A stretch of DNA of 64,000 bases, taken from NCBI RefSeq assembly GCF_001513975.1, contig NZ_KQ947989.1, forward strand, positions 124,001-188,000, written 5' to 3'. The stretch comes from Streptomyces curacoi. GTDB lineage: Bacteria > Actinomycetota > Actinomycetes > Streptomycetales > Streptomycetaceae. Under the pieces are notes generated by a model. The model was not told the DNA's origin. It saw only the letters and a list, made by a program, of their open reading frames with translations, and made no database searches. A program made the translations under genes and the position numbers. Positions 44,369 through 53,028 of the stretch are shown here, one piece after another (the stretch's first letter is position 1; every line of letters begins with the position of its first letter).

Positions 44369-44731
44369 ATGAACATCGCATGGATGGAGATGGCCGCGGA
44401 AGGTGCGCTCGGCATCGGACTGCTCGTCGCCGGTCTGGTCGTCGTGGCGCTGCTCATCGGCGCTTTTGTGCTGGGCGTCCGGGTCAGGCGCCGGGAGCCG
44501 GCCCCACCACGCCCCGAGGAGCAGCCCCAGGTGCCCGAGGGAGGTCCGGTCGGCGAGGTCCGGGAGAACCGGGTGGCCGACGAGATGCCCAGGAGCGACC
44601 ACCGGCTGACACCGCACGAGCTGCCCGCCCACGGCAACATTCCCTCCCGCCCCAGCCCGTCGAAGGAGCGGCCCCGCTGGGACGAGGGCAGCAGCGGGTC
44701 GTTCGGCAGCGGGGGCTCGGGCAGAACCTGA
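44369..44731 (+). CDS. Small single-pass membrane protein (DUF6479-like)
   Basis: A 120-residue protein from ATG 44369. A single hydrophobic helix lies at about residues 12-37 (GALGIGLLVAGLVVVALLIG), followed by a basic stop-transfer sequence (RVRRRE) and a long acidic/Pro/Ser-rich cytoplasmic tail. Streptomyces genomes encode many such proteins, classed as DUF6479, with no known role. The ribosome-binding site is weak, so an earlier start is possible. Confidence 0.65.
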   Translation: MNIAWMEMAAEGALGIGLLVAGLVVVALLIGAFVLGVRVRRREPAPPRPEEQPQVPEGGPVGEVRENRVADEMPRSDHRLTPHELPAHGNIPSRPSPSKERPRWDEGSSGSFGSGGSGRT

Positions 44732-44816
44732 CCCCCGGCTGCGGCACGAGCTGTGAGCCGTCGCCGCCCCCCATCGTCCGGCCCTCGTACACGTCGTACA
44801 CAGGGAAGTGAGAACC

Positions 44817-45167
44817 ATGGCCGACCCCGCGCGCAACACGCTGCCGCTGCCCGACTACGACCACCTGCCGATCGGCGGTCTGGAGAGCCGCGTGCGGTCG
44901 CTGACCGCCGAGGAGGTCGAGGAACTGCTGGCCTACGAGCGGTCGCACGCCGACCGGCTTCCGGTGACCGAGCTGCTGGCCGCCCGGCTGGAGCAGCTCC
45001 AGTCCGGTGCCGAGCCGACGTCCGGCGATCCCGGCGCCCTGCGTCCGGAGCAGAGCGCGGGCCGGGCGGGCTCCCCGGTGTCCCCCGCGACCTCGTCGCA
45101 GCCCTTCAGCCCGCCGCCGCACGGCACCCCCGACCAGCGGGGGAAGCCGAAGGGTGATCGTATGTGA
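44817..45167 (+). CDS. Conserved actinobacterial small protein
   Basis: A 116-residue soluble protein from ATG 44817 after GGAAGTG. The N-terminal 60 residues contain a conserved block (LPIGGLESRVRSLTAEEVEE, then LLAYERSHADRLPVTELLAA) seen in many actinobacterial proteins of unknown function. The remainder is disordered and Pro/Ser-rich. It precedes the cytochrome b gene by 41 bases and may be co-transcribed with it. Confidence 0.7.
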   Translation: MADPARNTLPLPDYDHLPIGGLESRVRSLTAEEVEELLAYERSHADRLPVTELLAARLEQLQSGAEPTSGDPGALRPEQSAGRAGSPVSPATSSQPFSPPPHGTPDQRGKPKGDRM

Positions 45168-45208
45168 CGGTCCGTTTCCCGGCCCGGACACGAGGGCACT
45201 CGTGATCC

Positions 45209-46816
45209 GTGCTGTGGAGGAGGAGAAGGGCCCGTGCCGGAGCGCGGGCCCGTCATGCCACTGAGCGCACCACCGACTACATCGACGGACGACTGCCGCT
45301 CCTGGAGGGCGGCGGTCTGCTGCGCAAGGCCTTCCCCGACCACTGGTCGTTCCTGCTGGGCGAGATCGCCCTCTACAGCTTCGTCGTCCTGCTGCTGACC
45401 GGCGTCTGGCTGACGCTGTTCTTCCACCCGTCGATGACGGAGGTCGTCTACCACGGCTCCTACCGGCCGCTCGAAGGCGTGCGCATGTCGGCGGCGTACG
45501 AGTCGACGCTGGACATCAGCTTCGAGGTGCGCGGCGGTCTGCTGATCCGCCAACTGCACCACTGGGCGGCCCTGGTGTTCCTCGCCGCCATCGGGCTGCA
45601 CCTGCTGCGGATCTTCTTCACGGGCGCGTTCCGCCGGCCCCGCGAGGTCAACTGGCTGATCGGCGTGACCCTGTTCCTGCTGGCGCTCGCCGAGGGCTTC
45701 GCCGGCTACTCGCTGCCGGACGACCTGCTGTCGGGCACGGGCCTGCGGATCGCCCAGGGCATCATGCTGTCGATCCCGGTGGTGGGGACGTATGTGAGCA
45801 TGTTCGCCTTCGGCGGCGAGTTCCCGGGCGAGGACCTGATCCCGAGGCTGTACTCACTGCACATCCTGCTGCTCCCCGGACTGCTGCTCGCGCTGATCGC
45901 CGTGCACCTGATCCTGGTCTTCCACCTCAAGCACACCCAGTGGGCGGGCCGGGGCCGCACGAACCGCAACGCCGTGGGCAAGCCCATGTTCCCGCAGTTC
46001 ATCGCGACTTCCGGCGGCCTGTTCTTCATGGTCTTCGGCGTGCTGACGCTGCTGTCGGGGGTGGCGCAGATCAACCCGGTCTGGGCGTACGGCCCCTACC
46101 GCGCGGACGTCGTGTCGACGGGTTCGCAGCCGGACTGGTACGTGGGCTTCCTGGAGGGCTCGCTGCGGCTGGTGCCGCCCTGGGAGACGGCGGTGGCCGG
46201 GCACACGGTGATGTGGAACGTGCTGCTGCCCGCGGTGGTGCTGCCGGGGGCCCTGTTCGCGGTGCTGTACGCGTACCCGTTCGTCGAGCGGTGGGTGAGC
46301 GGTGACAGGGGGGAGCACCATCTGTGCGACCGGCCCCGCGACAACCCCGTGCGCACGGGGCTCGGTGTCGCGGCCATCAGCTGCTACGGCGTCCTGCTGG
46401 CGGCCGGCGGCAACGACGTCATCGCCCATGCCTTCAGGATCTCGGTGAACACGCTGACCTGGGTGTTCCGGATCGCCTTCGTGCTACTGCCGCCGCTCGC
46501 GTTCATGGTGACCAAGCGGATCTGTGTGGCGCTGCAGGAGGCGGACCGGGAGCGGCTGACCGAGGGCGAGGAGACCGGCGAGGTGCGGCAGACGATCGCG
46601 GGCGGATACCAGGAGAGCCATGAGCCGCTCGACGAGGAGCGACGGTATGTGCTGCGGGCCCGGGTGCCCGCCGAGCCCCCGGCGCCCGCGGAGGCCGAGG
46701 GGGAAGTGCCGCGGGCACGGCGGCTCAGGGCCACGCTCAGCACCTGGTACTACGGCGACCGGGTGGTGCCCGAGGAGGGGGAACGGGAGTCGTCCGCGGA
46801 CGAGTTGGAGCGCTGA
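45209..46816 (+). CDS. qcrB: Cytochrome b subunit (QcrB-like, stand-alone copy)
   Basis: A 535-residue protein; the only good in-frame start is GTG 45209. It has eight or more transmembrane helices. Heme ligands are in the pairs LHHWAALVFLAAIGLH and LHILLLPGLLLALIAVH, and the Qo-site motif is PDWY (SQPDWYVGFLEGSLR), as in actinobacterial QcrB. The C-terminal 100 residues form a long hydrophilic tail. No Rieske protein (QcrA) or cytochrome c (QcrC) gene is adjacent, so this is an extra, isolated copy. Its 3' end overlaps the convergent ctaF gene. Confidence 0.9.
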   Translation: MLWRRRRARAGARARHATERTTDYIDGRLPLLEGGGLLRKAFPDHWSFLLGEIALYSFVVLLLTGVWLTLFFHPSMTEVVYHGSYRPLEGVRMSAAYESTLDISFEVRGGLLIRQLHHWAALVFLAAIGLHLLRIFFTGAFRRPREVNWLIGVTLFLLALAEGFAGYSLPDDLLSGTGLRIAQGIMLSIPVVGTYVSMFAFGGEFPGEDLIPRLYSLHILLLPGLLLALIAVHLILVFHLKHTQWAGRGRTNRNAVGKPMFPQFIATSGGLFFMVFGVLTLLSGVAQINPVWAYGPYRADVVSTGSQPDWYVGFLEGSLRLVPPWETAVAGHTVMWNVLLPAVVLPGALFAVLYAYPFVERWVSGDRGEHHLCDRPRDNPVRTGLGVAAISCYGVLLAAGGNDVIAHAFRISVNTLTWVFRIAFVLLPPLAFMVTKRICVALQEADRERLTEGEETGEVRQTIAGGYQESHEPLDEERRYVLRARVPAEPPAPAEAEGEVPRARRLRATLSTWYYGDRVVPEEGERESSADELER

Positions 46817-47202
46817 CCGTCCCGGTCCGCGTACTGGAAGACCATGCCCAGCACCCCCTGGCCGAGCACGCCGATGCCCAGCAGGAACAGCCACAGGCCG
46901 TAGACCACGCCGAGGGCCGCGAGGACGGATCCCAGTGCCGTGGTGATCGGCCAGGGGCTGTGCGGCGGGAAGAAGTCGAGCGGGCCGGCGGTGTCGACGA
47001 CTTCGGCGTCCGGGCGGTCCTGGGCCCTGAGGCCGCGCCTGCGGTACTGCGTGTGCAGGAAGAAGGCGACGAGCGCGGCCATCAGGAAGGCGATGACCAG
47101 GACGGCCGTACCGGCGGGCTCCTTGGAACGCCAGCCGTAGCCGACGGCGGTGACGAGGAAGAACCCCGCCACGCCGATGAACAGACGGGCCTCGGTCTTC
47201 AC
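46750..47202 (-). CDS. ctaF: Cytochrome c oxidase subunit IV (CtaF type)
   Basis: A 150-residue protein from GTG 47200-47202, which overlaps the ctaD stop (GTGA). Four hydrophobic helices are evident (LFIGVAGFFLVTAVGYGW, TAVLVIAFLMAALVAFFLH, TTALGSVLAALGVVYGLWLF, GVLGQGVLGMVFQYA), as in actinobacterial CtaF. The family normally ends close after the last helix; here about 25 hydrophilic residues follow. The last 67 bases lie antisense to the end of the cytochrome b gene. Confidence 0.86.
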   Translation of the reverse strand: MKTEARLFIGVAGFFLVTAVGYGWRSKEPAGTAVLVIAFLMAALVAFFLHTQYRRRGLRAQDRPDAEVVDTAGPLDFFPPHSPWPITTALGSVLAALGVVYGLWLFLLGIGVLGQGVLGMVFQYADRDGQRSNSSADDSRSPSSGTTRSP

Positions 47203-48869
47203 TGTTCCAGCCTCTGGTCGTGGCGAGTGATGTCCGGGTGATGCAGGTCGAACGCGGGGGACTCGGAGCGGATCCGGGGCAGCGCCGTGAAGTTGTGGCG
47301 CGGGGGCGGGCAGGAGGTGGCCCATTCGAGGGAGCGGCCGTAGCCCCAGGGGTCGTTGCGGTCCACCCGCTGTCCGTGGTGTGCGGTGCGCCAGATGTTG
47401 TAGAGGAACGGCAGGGTGGACAGGCCGAGCAGGAACGCTCCGATCGAGCTGATGGTGTTCAGGAGCGTGAAGCCGTCCGCGGCCAGGTAGTCGGCGTAGC
47501 GGCGGGGCATGCCCTGTTCGCCGAGCCAGTGCTGGACCAGGAAGGTGGTCTGGAAGCCGACGAAGAGGGTCCAGAAGTGGATCTTGCCGAGGCGCTCGTC
47601 GAGCATCTTCCCGGTGAGCTTCGGCCACCAGAAGTAGAAGCCCCCGAACATCGCGAAGACGACGGTGCCGAACAGCACGTAGTGCAGGTGGGCGACGATG
47701 AAGTACGAGTCGGTGAGATGGAAGTCCAGCGGCGGGGAGGCGATGATGACGCCGCTCATGCCGCCGAGCAGGAACGTCACCAGGAAGCCGCAGGCCCACA
47801 GCATGGGTGTCTCGAAGGACAGGGAGCCGTGCCGCATGGTGCCGATCCAGTTGAAGAACTTCACGCCGGTCGGCACCGCGATGAGGAACGACATCAGGGA
47901 GAAGAACGGCAGCAGGACGGCGCCGGTGGCGAACATGTGGTGGGCCCACACCACGGCGGACAGCATGGTGATGGCGATGGTGGCGCCGATGAGGCTGAGG
48001 TAGCCGAAGATCGGTTTGCGGCTGAACACCGGGATGATCTCGGAGATGATCCCGAAGAACGGCAGCGCGACGATGTACACCTCGGGGTGGCCGAAGAACC
48101 AGAACAGGTGCTGCCACAGCAGCGCGCCGCCGCTCGCCGCGTCGTAGATGTGCGCCCCGAACTTGCGGTCCGCCTCCAGGGCGAGCAGGGCGGCGGTGAG
48201 GACGGGGAACGCGGGCAGCACGAGGATCGAGGTGAACAGCACGTTCCAGGTGAACAGCGGCATCCGGAACATGGTCATGCCGGGGGCGCGCAGGCACAGG
48301 ATGGTGGTGATGAAGTTGACCGCGCCGAGGGTGGTGGACACACCGGTCACCACCAGGCCCATGGTCCACAGGTCGCCGCCCGAGCCGGGGGTGCGCACCG
48401 CGCTGTTGAGGGGCGCGTAGGCGAACCAGCCGAAGCTCGCCGCTCCCCCGGGCACGACGAACCCGGCCACGACCATCAGGCCGCCGAACAGGTACAGCCA
48501 GTACGACAGGGCGTTGAGCCGCGGGAACGCCACGTCCGGGGCGCCGATCTGCAGCGGCATGACGGCGTTGGCGAACCCGGCGAACAAGGGGGTGGCGAAC
48601 AGCAGCATCATGACCGTGCCGTGCACGGTGAACAGCTGGTTGTACTGGTCGTTGCTGAACAACTGGAGCCCGGGGCGGGCGAGTTCGGCCCGCATCAGCA
48701 GGGCGAGGACGCCACCGAGGAGGAAGAAGCCGAAGGCGGTCGTCAGATAGAGGTTGCCGATCACCTTGTGGTCGGTCGTCGTCGCCCATCGCACGAGCGC
48801 CCGGCCGAGTCTCCCGCGCGGCCGGGGTGGCGTCGCCCGCGCCGGGTCGGTCCTGCTGTCCACCGCCAT
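47199..48869 (-). CDS. ctaD: Cytochrome c oxidase subunit I (aa3 type)
   Basis: A 556-residue, twelve-helix heme-copper oxidase subunit from ATG 48867-48869. Ligand motifs are complete: VHGTVMML (low-spin heme His), FGHPEVYIVALP with the His-Tyr crosslink pair, WAHHMF for CuB, and FIVAHLHYVLFGT for both hemes. Subunits II (CtaC) and III (CtaE) are not present here, so the complex must use copies from elsewhere. Followed directly by ctaF in one operon and divergent from ppk2. Confidence 0.95.
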   Translation of the reverse strand: MAVDSRTDPARATPPRPRGRLGRALVRWATTTDHKVIGNLYLTTAFGFFLLGGVLALLMRAELARPGLQLFSNDQYNQLFTVHGTVMMLLFATPLFAGFANAVMPLQIGAPDVAFPRLNALSYWLYLFGGLMVVAGFVVPGGAASFGWFAYAPLNSAVRTPGSGGDLWTMGLVVTGVSTTLGAVNFITTILCLRAPGMTMFRMPLFTWNVLFTSILVLPAFPVLTAALLALEADRKFGAHIYDAASGGALLWQHLFWFFGHPEVYIVALPFFGIISEIIPVFSRKPIFGYLSLIGATIAITMLSAVVWAHHMFATGAVLLPFFSLMSFLIAVPTGVKFFNWIGTMRHGSLSFETPMLWACGFLVTFLLGGMSGVIIASPPLDFHLTDSYFIVAHLHYVLFGTVVFAMFGGFYFWWPKLTGKMLDERLGKIHFWTLFVGFQTTFLVQHWLGEQGMPRRYADYLAADGFTLLNTISSIGAFLLGLSTLPFLYNIWRTAHHGQRVDRNDPWGYGRSLEWATSCPPPRHNFTALPRIRSESPAFDLHHPDITRHDQRLEQ

Positions 48870-49018
48870 GCGCCGCTGGGTACCCCCGCAGCGGTGGCGT
48901 CAGTCCTCCGCCCCGGGGCATTCACCCGTGCGCTGCACCTGCCGCCGCCGGCCCCGTTCCAGGGTGCGCGGCTCGTCCTCGGTCAGTACGGTGCTGTCAT
49001 CGGGCGGTGGGAGGCGGC

Positions 49019-49822
49019 ATGGGCGGCGACAGGGCGGAGAAGCTGCCGCGCAAGACGTACGAGAAGGAACTGCTGCGCCTGCAGACGGAGTTGGCGAAGC
49101 TGCAGGAGTGGGTACGCGCGGAGGGCGCCCGTCTCGTCGTCGTCTTCGAGGGGCGGGACGCGGCGGGCAAGGGCGGCACCATCAAGCGGGTCACGGAGCA
49201 TCTGAACCCTCGGGTGGCGCGCATCGTGGCCCTGCCGAAGCCGACCGAGCGCGAGCGCACCCAGTGGTACTTCCAGCGGTACATCGGGCATCTGCCGGCC
49301 GCCGGGGAGATCGTGCTGTTCGACCGCAGCTGGTACAACCGGGCCGGCGTCGAGCACGTCATGGGCTTCTGCACCAAGGAGGAGTACCAGCTCTTCCTGC
49401 GGCAGTGCCCGATCTTCGAGCGGATGCTGGTGGAGGACGGGATCCTGCTGCGCAAGTACTGGTTCTCGGTGAGCGACGAGGAGCAGCAGGAACGCTTCCG
49501 GCGCCGCCTGGAGGACCCCCTGCGGCGCTGGAAGCTGTCGCCGATGGACCTGGAGTCGATCACCCGGTGGGAGGACTACTCCCGGGCCAAGGACGAGATG
49601 ATGGTGCACACCGACATCGCCGAGGCCCCGTGGTTCGTCGTCGAGAGCGACGACAAGCGCCGGGCCCGGCTGAACATGATCGCCCATCTGCTGGACTCCG
49701 TGCCGTACAAGGACGTGCTCCCGCCGGTCCTGGAGCTGCCCGACCGGCCGGAGTCGACCGGCTACCAGCGCCCCCCGCGTGATCTGCAGACCTTCGTCCC
49801 GGACCACGCCGAGAACCTCTGA
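49019..49822 (+). CDS. ppk2: Polyphosphate kinase 2 (class I)
   Basis: A 267-residue single-domain PPK2 from ATG 49019, five bases after GGGAGG. Walker A is FEGRDAAGKGGTIKRVTEHL and Walker B/lid is VLFDRSWYNRAGVEHVMGF, with the conserved RWEDYSRAKDEMM block. Class I enzymes use polyphosphate to phosphorylate nucleoside diphosphates. It is divergent from the oxidase operon and fits an energy-stress island. Confidence 0.94.
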   Translation: MGGDRAEKLPRKTYEKELLRLQTELAKLQEWVRAEGARLVVVFEGRDAAGKGGTIKRVTEHLNPRVARIVALPKPTERERTQWYFQRYIGHLPAAGEIVLFDRSWYNRAGVEHVMGFCTKEEYQLFLRQCPIFERMLVEDGILLRKYWFSVSDEEQQERFRRRLEDPLRRWKLSPMDLESITRWEDYSRAKDEMMVHTDIAEAPWFVVESDDKRRARLNMIAHLLDSVPYKDVLPPVLELPDRPESTGYQRPPRDLQTFVPDHAENL

Positions 49823-49933
49823 GCCGGCCAGGGCCGCGGTACGACGGCGAATCGGGCCGGAGCCGACCTCCCCGCGCTGCCGACGCCCGTGGCGGGGCGC
49901 CGGGGCCGTGGTGCCGGGAGCGCTGAGCGGGTG

Positions 49934-50857
49934 TCAGGTGACCGGCAGGTCGGGCCGCACGAGGGTTCCGGAGCGGCCGTGGACGATCTCGTACGCCGCG
50001 TCCAGCGCCCCGATCGCGGCCAGGTGGCCGGTGTTCTCCACGAAGCGGGCGGCGGCCTCCGCCTTGGGGCCCATCGACTCCACCGGGTAGTGGGCGTCGC
50101 GCAGTTCGGCGGGCGTCGCGTCCAGGACGGGCCGCTGGTCGGGGGTGCCGTAGCCGGCGTAGACGTTCGGCACGTCGGTGAGGACCAGCAGGAAGTCGGC
50201 CTTCAGGTCCTCGGCCAGCCGGGCGGCGGCCAGGTCCTTGTCGACGACCGCGTCGACGCCGTGCAGGGCCCCGGTGGCCCAGTCGGCGACGACGGGGATG
50301 CCTCCGCCGCCCGCGCACACCACCAGGGTCCCCGACTCCAGCAGTGCCCGGACGGTGTCGGCCTCCAGGATCCGCTCGGGCGAGGGCGCGGGCACCACGC
50401 GCCGCCAGCCGTGCCGGTCCTCGGCCATGTGCCAGCCGTGTCGCTCGGCCAGGAACCGGGCCGGCTTCTCGGGATAGACGGGCCCGACCAGCTCTGTGGG
50501 GTGTGCGAAGGCGGGGTCGTCCACGCGTACCCGGGTGTGCGTGACGAGCGTGACGACCCTGCGTCCGGGCAGCACGTCATGCAGGGCGCGGGCCAGGAGG
50601 GTGCCGATCACGCCCTGGGTCTGGGCGCCGAGCAGATCCAGCGGGTAGGGGGCGGTGAGGGCCGCGTCGGCCGTGCTCTGGGCGGCGAGGAGGTCGAGCT
50701 GGGGTGTGTTGCCATGGGTGACGACGAGGTCGTGGTCGTGGGCGAGGGCGGCGATCGCGGTGGCCACCCGGACGGTGTTGGCGCGCTGGACGTCCGCGTC
50801 GGGGCGTTCGCCTCGGTGCAGCAGGGCGTTGCCGCCGAGGGCGACGACGATGCGCAT
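49934..50857 (-). CDS. arcC: Carbamate kinase
   Basis: A 307-residue enzyme from ATG 50855-50857 with GGCGGAG upstream. It starts with the carbamate-binding MRIVVALGGNALL and carries VVTHGNTPQLDLLAAQ, the nucleotide-site CAGGGGIPV and VDKDLAAARLAEDL. It makes ATP from carbamoyl phosphate and ADP. The arginine deiminase and ornithine carbamoyltransferase genes (arcA, arcB) are not adjacent. Location next to Usp genes suggests expression under oxygen limitation. Confidence 0.94.
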   Translation of the reverse strand: MRIVVALGGNALLHRGERPDADVQRANTVRVATAIAALAHDHDLVVTHGNTPQLDLLAAQSTADAALTAPYPLDLLGAQTQGVIGTLLARALHDVLPGRRVVTLVTHTRVRVDDPAFAHPTELVGPVYPEKPARFLAERHGWHMAEDRHGWRRVVPAPSPERILEADTVRALLESGTLVVCAGGGGIPVVADWATGALHGVDAVVDKDLAAARLAEDLKADFLLVLTDVPNVYAGYGTPDQRPVLDATPAELRDAHYPVESMGPKAEAAARFVENTGHLAAIGALDAAYEIVHGRSGTLVRPDLPVT

Positions 50858-51030
50858 GGTCTCCGCCTCTCTGCTCGCCTTCTCCTTGTCGAGTCTGCGC
50901 CCAGAGGCACTGTCCTCTCCAGCATCGAACAGCGGGCCACCTGGCCGCACCGGGTGCCGACAGGACTCCCCGGACCGCCGAGCCGAGCCGCCCGCCTGCG
51001 CGGGAGCCGGCTGACGGACGCCCGCCACAG

Positions 51031-51053
51031 GGCCGGTTCCGCCGGCACCGGCC
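51031..51053 (-). terminator. Hairpin after Usp 2
   Basis: GGCCGGT (51031-51037) pairs with ACCGGCC (51047-51053) around a 9-base loop. On the minus strand it starts nine bases after the Usp stop codon. Confidence 0.6.
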
Positions 51054-51061
51054 GCGCACCG

Positions 51062-51940
51062 TCACTTCTCGCGTGTCCGGACGACGGCGACCGGGCAGTG
51101 CGCGTGGTGCAGCAGGGCCTGGCTGACCGAGCCCAGCAGCAGCCCGGTGAAGCCGCCCCGGCCGCGCGCCCCGACCACGACGAGTCCGGCGTCGGCGCTG
51201 GCCTCGATGAGGGTGTGGCGGATACGGCCGCGCACCAGCCTGCGGTGCACGGTGACGTCCGGGTACCTCTCCCCCAGCCCGCCCAGCGCCTCGGCGAGCA
51301 CCCGCTGCTCCTCGTCGCGCAACCGGTCCTCGTCGTAGGTGACGAAGGGCGGGTCGCCGGGACCGTCGTAGGCGCGCTCGGTGTGGGTGCTCCAGGCGTG
51401 CAGCGCGATCAGGTCGGTGCCGTGCAGGGAGGCCTCCGCGAAGGCGAACTCGACGGCCCCGTGGGCCGCGGGCGATCCGTCGACGGCCAGGAGGACGGGC
51501 CCGGCCGCGGCCGGTCTGCCGCGCACCACCAGCACCGGGCAGGCGGCATGTGCGGCCAGATGGCCGGCGGTGGAGCCGAGGAGCAGGGTGCCGAACCGGC
51601 TCAGCCCCCGGCTGCCGACCACCGCCAGGGAGGCGGTGCGCGACTCGATCTCCAGGACCATCACGGGTTCACCGACGACGACCTCGCGCATGACCTCGAT
51701 CCCGGGCGCGGCCTGGTGGGCGCGCCGCTCGGCCTTGACGAGCGTGCCGTCGATCAGCTCGCGCAGTCCGGCGCCGCTCGGTTCCCAGGGCCGCCCGGGC
51801 GGCACGTGCGCGGCCGGCCAGCCGAAGGCGTGCACCAGCCGGAGCCCCACCCCACGCAGACCGGCCTCGCGTGCCGCGACCTCCACGGCCGCCATGCTCG
51901 ACGGTGACCCGTCCACCCCCACCACAACCGGCCCGTTCAT
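51062..51940 (-). CDS. Tandem universal stress protein (Usp) 2
   Basis: A 292-residue tandem Usp. ATG 51938-51940 has GGGGAG at suitable spacing; an adjacent GTG is possible. Both domains have intact ATP loops: GSRGLSRFGTLLLGSTAG and GARGRGGFTGLLLGSVSQ. Of the four tandem Usp proteins in the window it is the only one with two intact loops. It is divergent from Usp 3. Confidence 0.9.
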   Translation of the reverse strand: MNGPVVVGVDGSPSSMAAVEVAAREAGLRGVGLRLVHAFGWPAAHVPPGRPWEPSGAGLRELIDGTLVKAERRAHQAAPGIEVMREVVVGEPVMVLEIESRTASLAVVGSRGLSRFGTLLLGSTAGHLAAHAACPVLVVRGRPAAAGPVLLAVDGSPAAHGAVEFAFAEASLHGTDLIALHAWSTHTERAYDGPGDPPFVTYDEDRLRDEEQRVLAEALGGLGERYPDVTVHRRLVRGRIRHTLIEASADAGLVVVGARGRGGFTGLLLGSVSQALLHHAHCPVAVVRTREK

Positions 51941-52120
51941 CACGCTCCCCTTTCCGGTCCCCGCCCGCGGGCGCCGTACGGCTGCTCCGGGCGGGCGGCC
52001 TCGGCGCGGCGGCCTCTTCTCGCCGCTGTTCTTCCAGCCTCACTCCGCCGGCTGGAACCCGCACAGGGCCGTACGGGCCGAGAGGGGTACTCGGTGTCGT
52101 GCCGACACCGGAGGTGCGTC
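51941..52120. promoter_or_regulatory. Divergent promoter region between two Usp genes
   Basis: 180 bp serving Usp 2 (left) and Usp 3 (right). It contains the GC-rich pair GGGCCGTACGGGCCG at about 52063-52077 and a long perfect inverted repeat next to the Usp 3 ribosome-binding site. Confidence 0.5.
52092..52110. promoter_or_regulatory. Perfect inverted repeat abutting the Usp 3 ribosome-binding site
   Basis: CGGTGTCG-TGC-CGACACCG has 8-bp perfect arms and a 3-base spacer. Its last base is the first base before GGAGG of Usp 3. It could be an operator, or in RNA a hairpin stacked on the Shine-Dalgarno sequence. Confidence 0.6.
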
Positions 52121-52987
52121 ATGACCGGACCTGTCGTCGTCGGACTCGACGGCTCACCCGCGAGCATGACGGCCGCCTGGTGGGCCGCCCACGAGGCGGC
52201 GGACCAGCGGCTGCCCGTCGAGTTGCTGTACTCGTGGACCACACAGCCCCTGGACGTGCCCGTCCGGCAGGAGGCGGACATCAGGCAGCGCCACGGCCGT
52301 GATGTGCTGCGACGGACGGCGGCCGAACTGCTGCGCCGCCGCGGGGAGCTGCGGCTGACCACCGAACTGGTCTCGGCCCCCGCCGCGCAGGCGCTCCTGG
52401 AACGCGGCGCGAAGGCGTCGATGCTGGTACTCGGCTCACGCGGGTACGGCTCCGTGGCGAGCTTCCTGCTCGGTTCCATCAGCCTGCACGTGCTGGGCCT
52501 GGCCCCCTGCCCGGCCATTGCCGTGCGGGCGGGTGACCCCGCCGTCGAGGCGGGCTGGAACCACCCGGCGGCGGCGGACCGTGACGAGGTCGTCGTCGGG
52601 CTGGCCGAGTGCGGCGCGGCAGCCGACCCGCTGCTGGAGTTCGCCTTCGCCGTGGCCGCGCCGCGCGGCTGGCGCGTGCGCGCGGTGCGTGCCCTGCCGC
52701 TGTCCGCCCTCGCCCCCGTCCGGGACGAGGACGCCGAGGCCGAAGAGCGCGTGCGGCTGGCGCAGGCCCTGGCGCCGTGGGGGGAAAGGTTTCCCGGGGT
52801 CCCCGTCACCGGGCACGTCGCCACGGGCCCCGCCGCGCAGGTGCTGCTGACGGCCTCCGCGCGCGGCTGCCTCACCGTCGTGGGGCGCAGGCGCCACCCG
52901 TCCCGTCTGACGTGGAAGCTCGGCCCCGTCTCGCACGCGGCCCTGCATCACGTGCCCTGCCCGATCGCCGTCGTGCCACACGACTGA
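52121..52987 (+). CDS. Tandem universal stress protein (Usp) 3
   Basis: A 288-residue tandem Usp from ATG 52121 with GGAGG upstream. The first domain has VVVGLDGSPASM and an intact ATP loop GSRGYGSVASFLLGSIS. The second domain keeps the fold but its loop reads GRRRHPSRLTWKLGPVS, without the usual glycines. Convergent with the GH65 gene. Confidence 0.9.
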   Translation: MTGPVVVGLDGSPASMTAAWWAAHEAADQRLPVELLYSWTTQPLDVPVRQEADIRQRHGRDVLRRTAAELLRRRGELRLTTELVSAPAAQALLERGAKASMLVLGSRGYGSVASFLLGSISLHVLGLAPCPAIAVRAGDPAVEAGWNHPAAADRDEVVVGLAECGAAADPLLEFAFAVAAPRGWRVRAVRALPLSALAPVRDEDAEAEERVRLAQALAPWGERFPGVPVTGHVATGPAAQVLLTASARGCLTVVGRRRHPSRLTWKLGPVSHAALHHVPCPIAVVPHD

Positions 52988-53028
52988 GCCCACCGGTGCC
53001 GCCGGCCCGCTCGGCGGGGCCGCACGGG

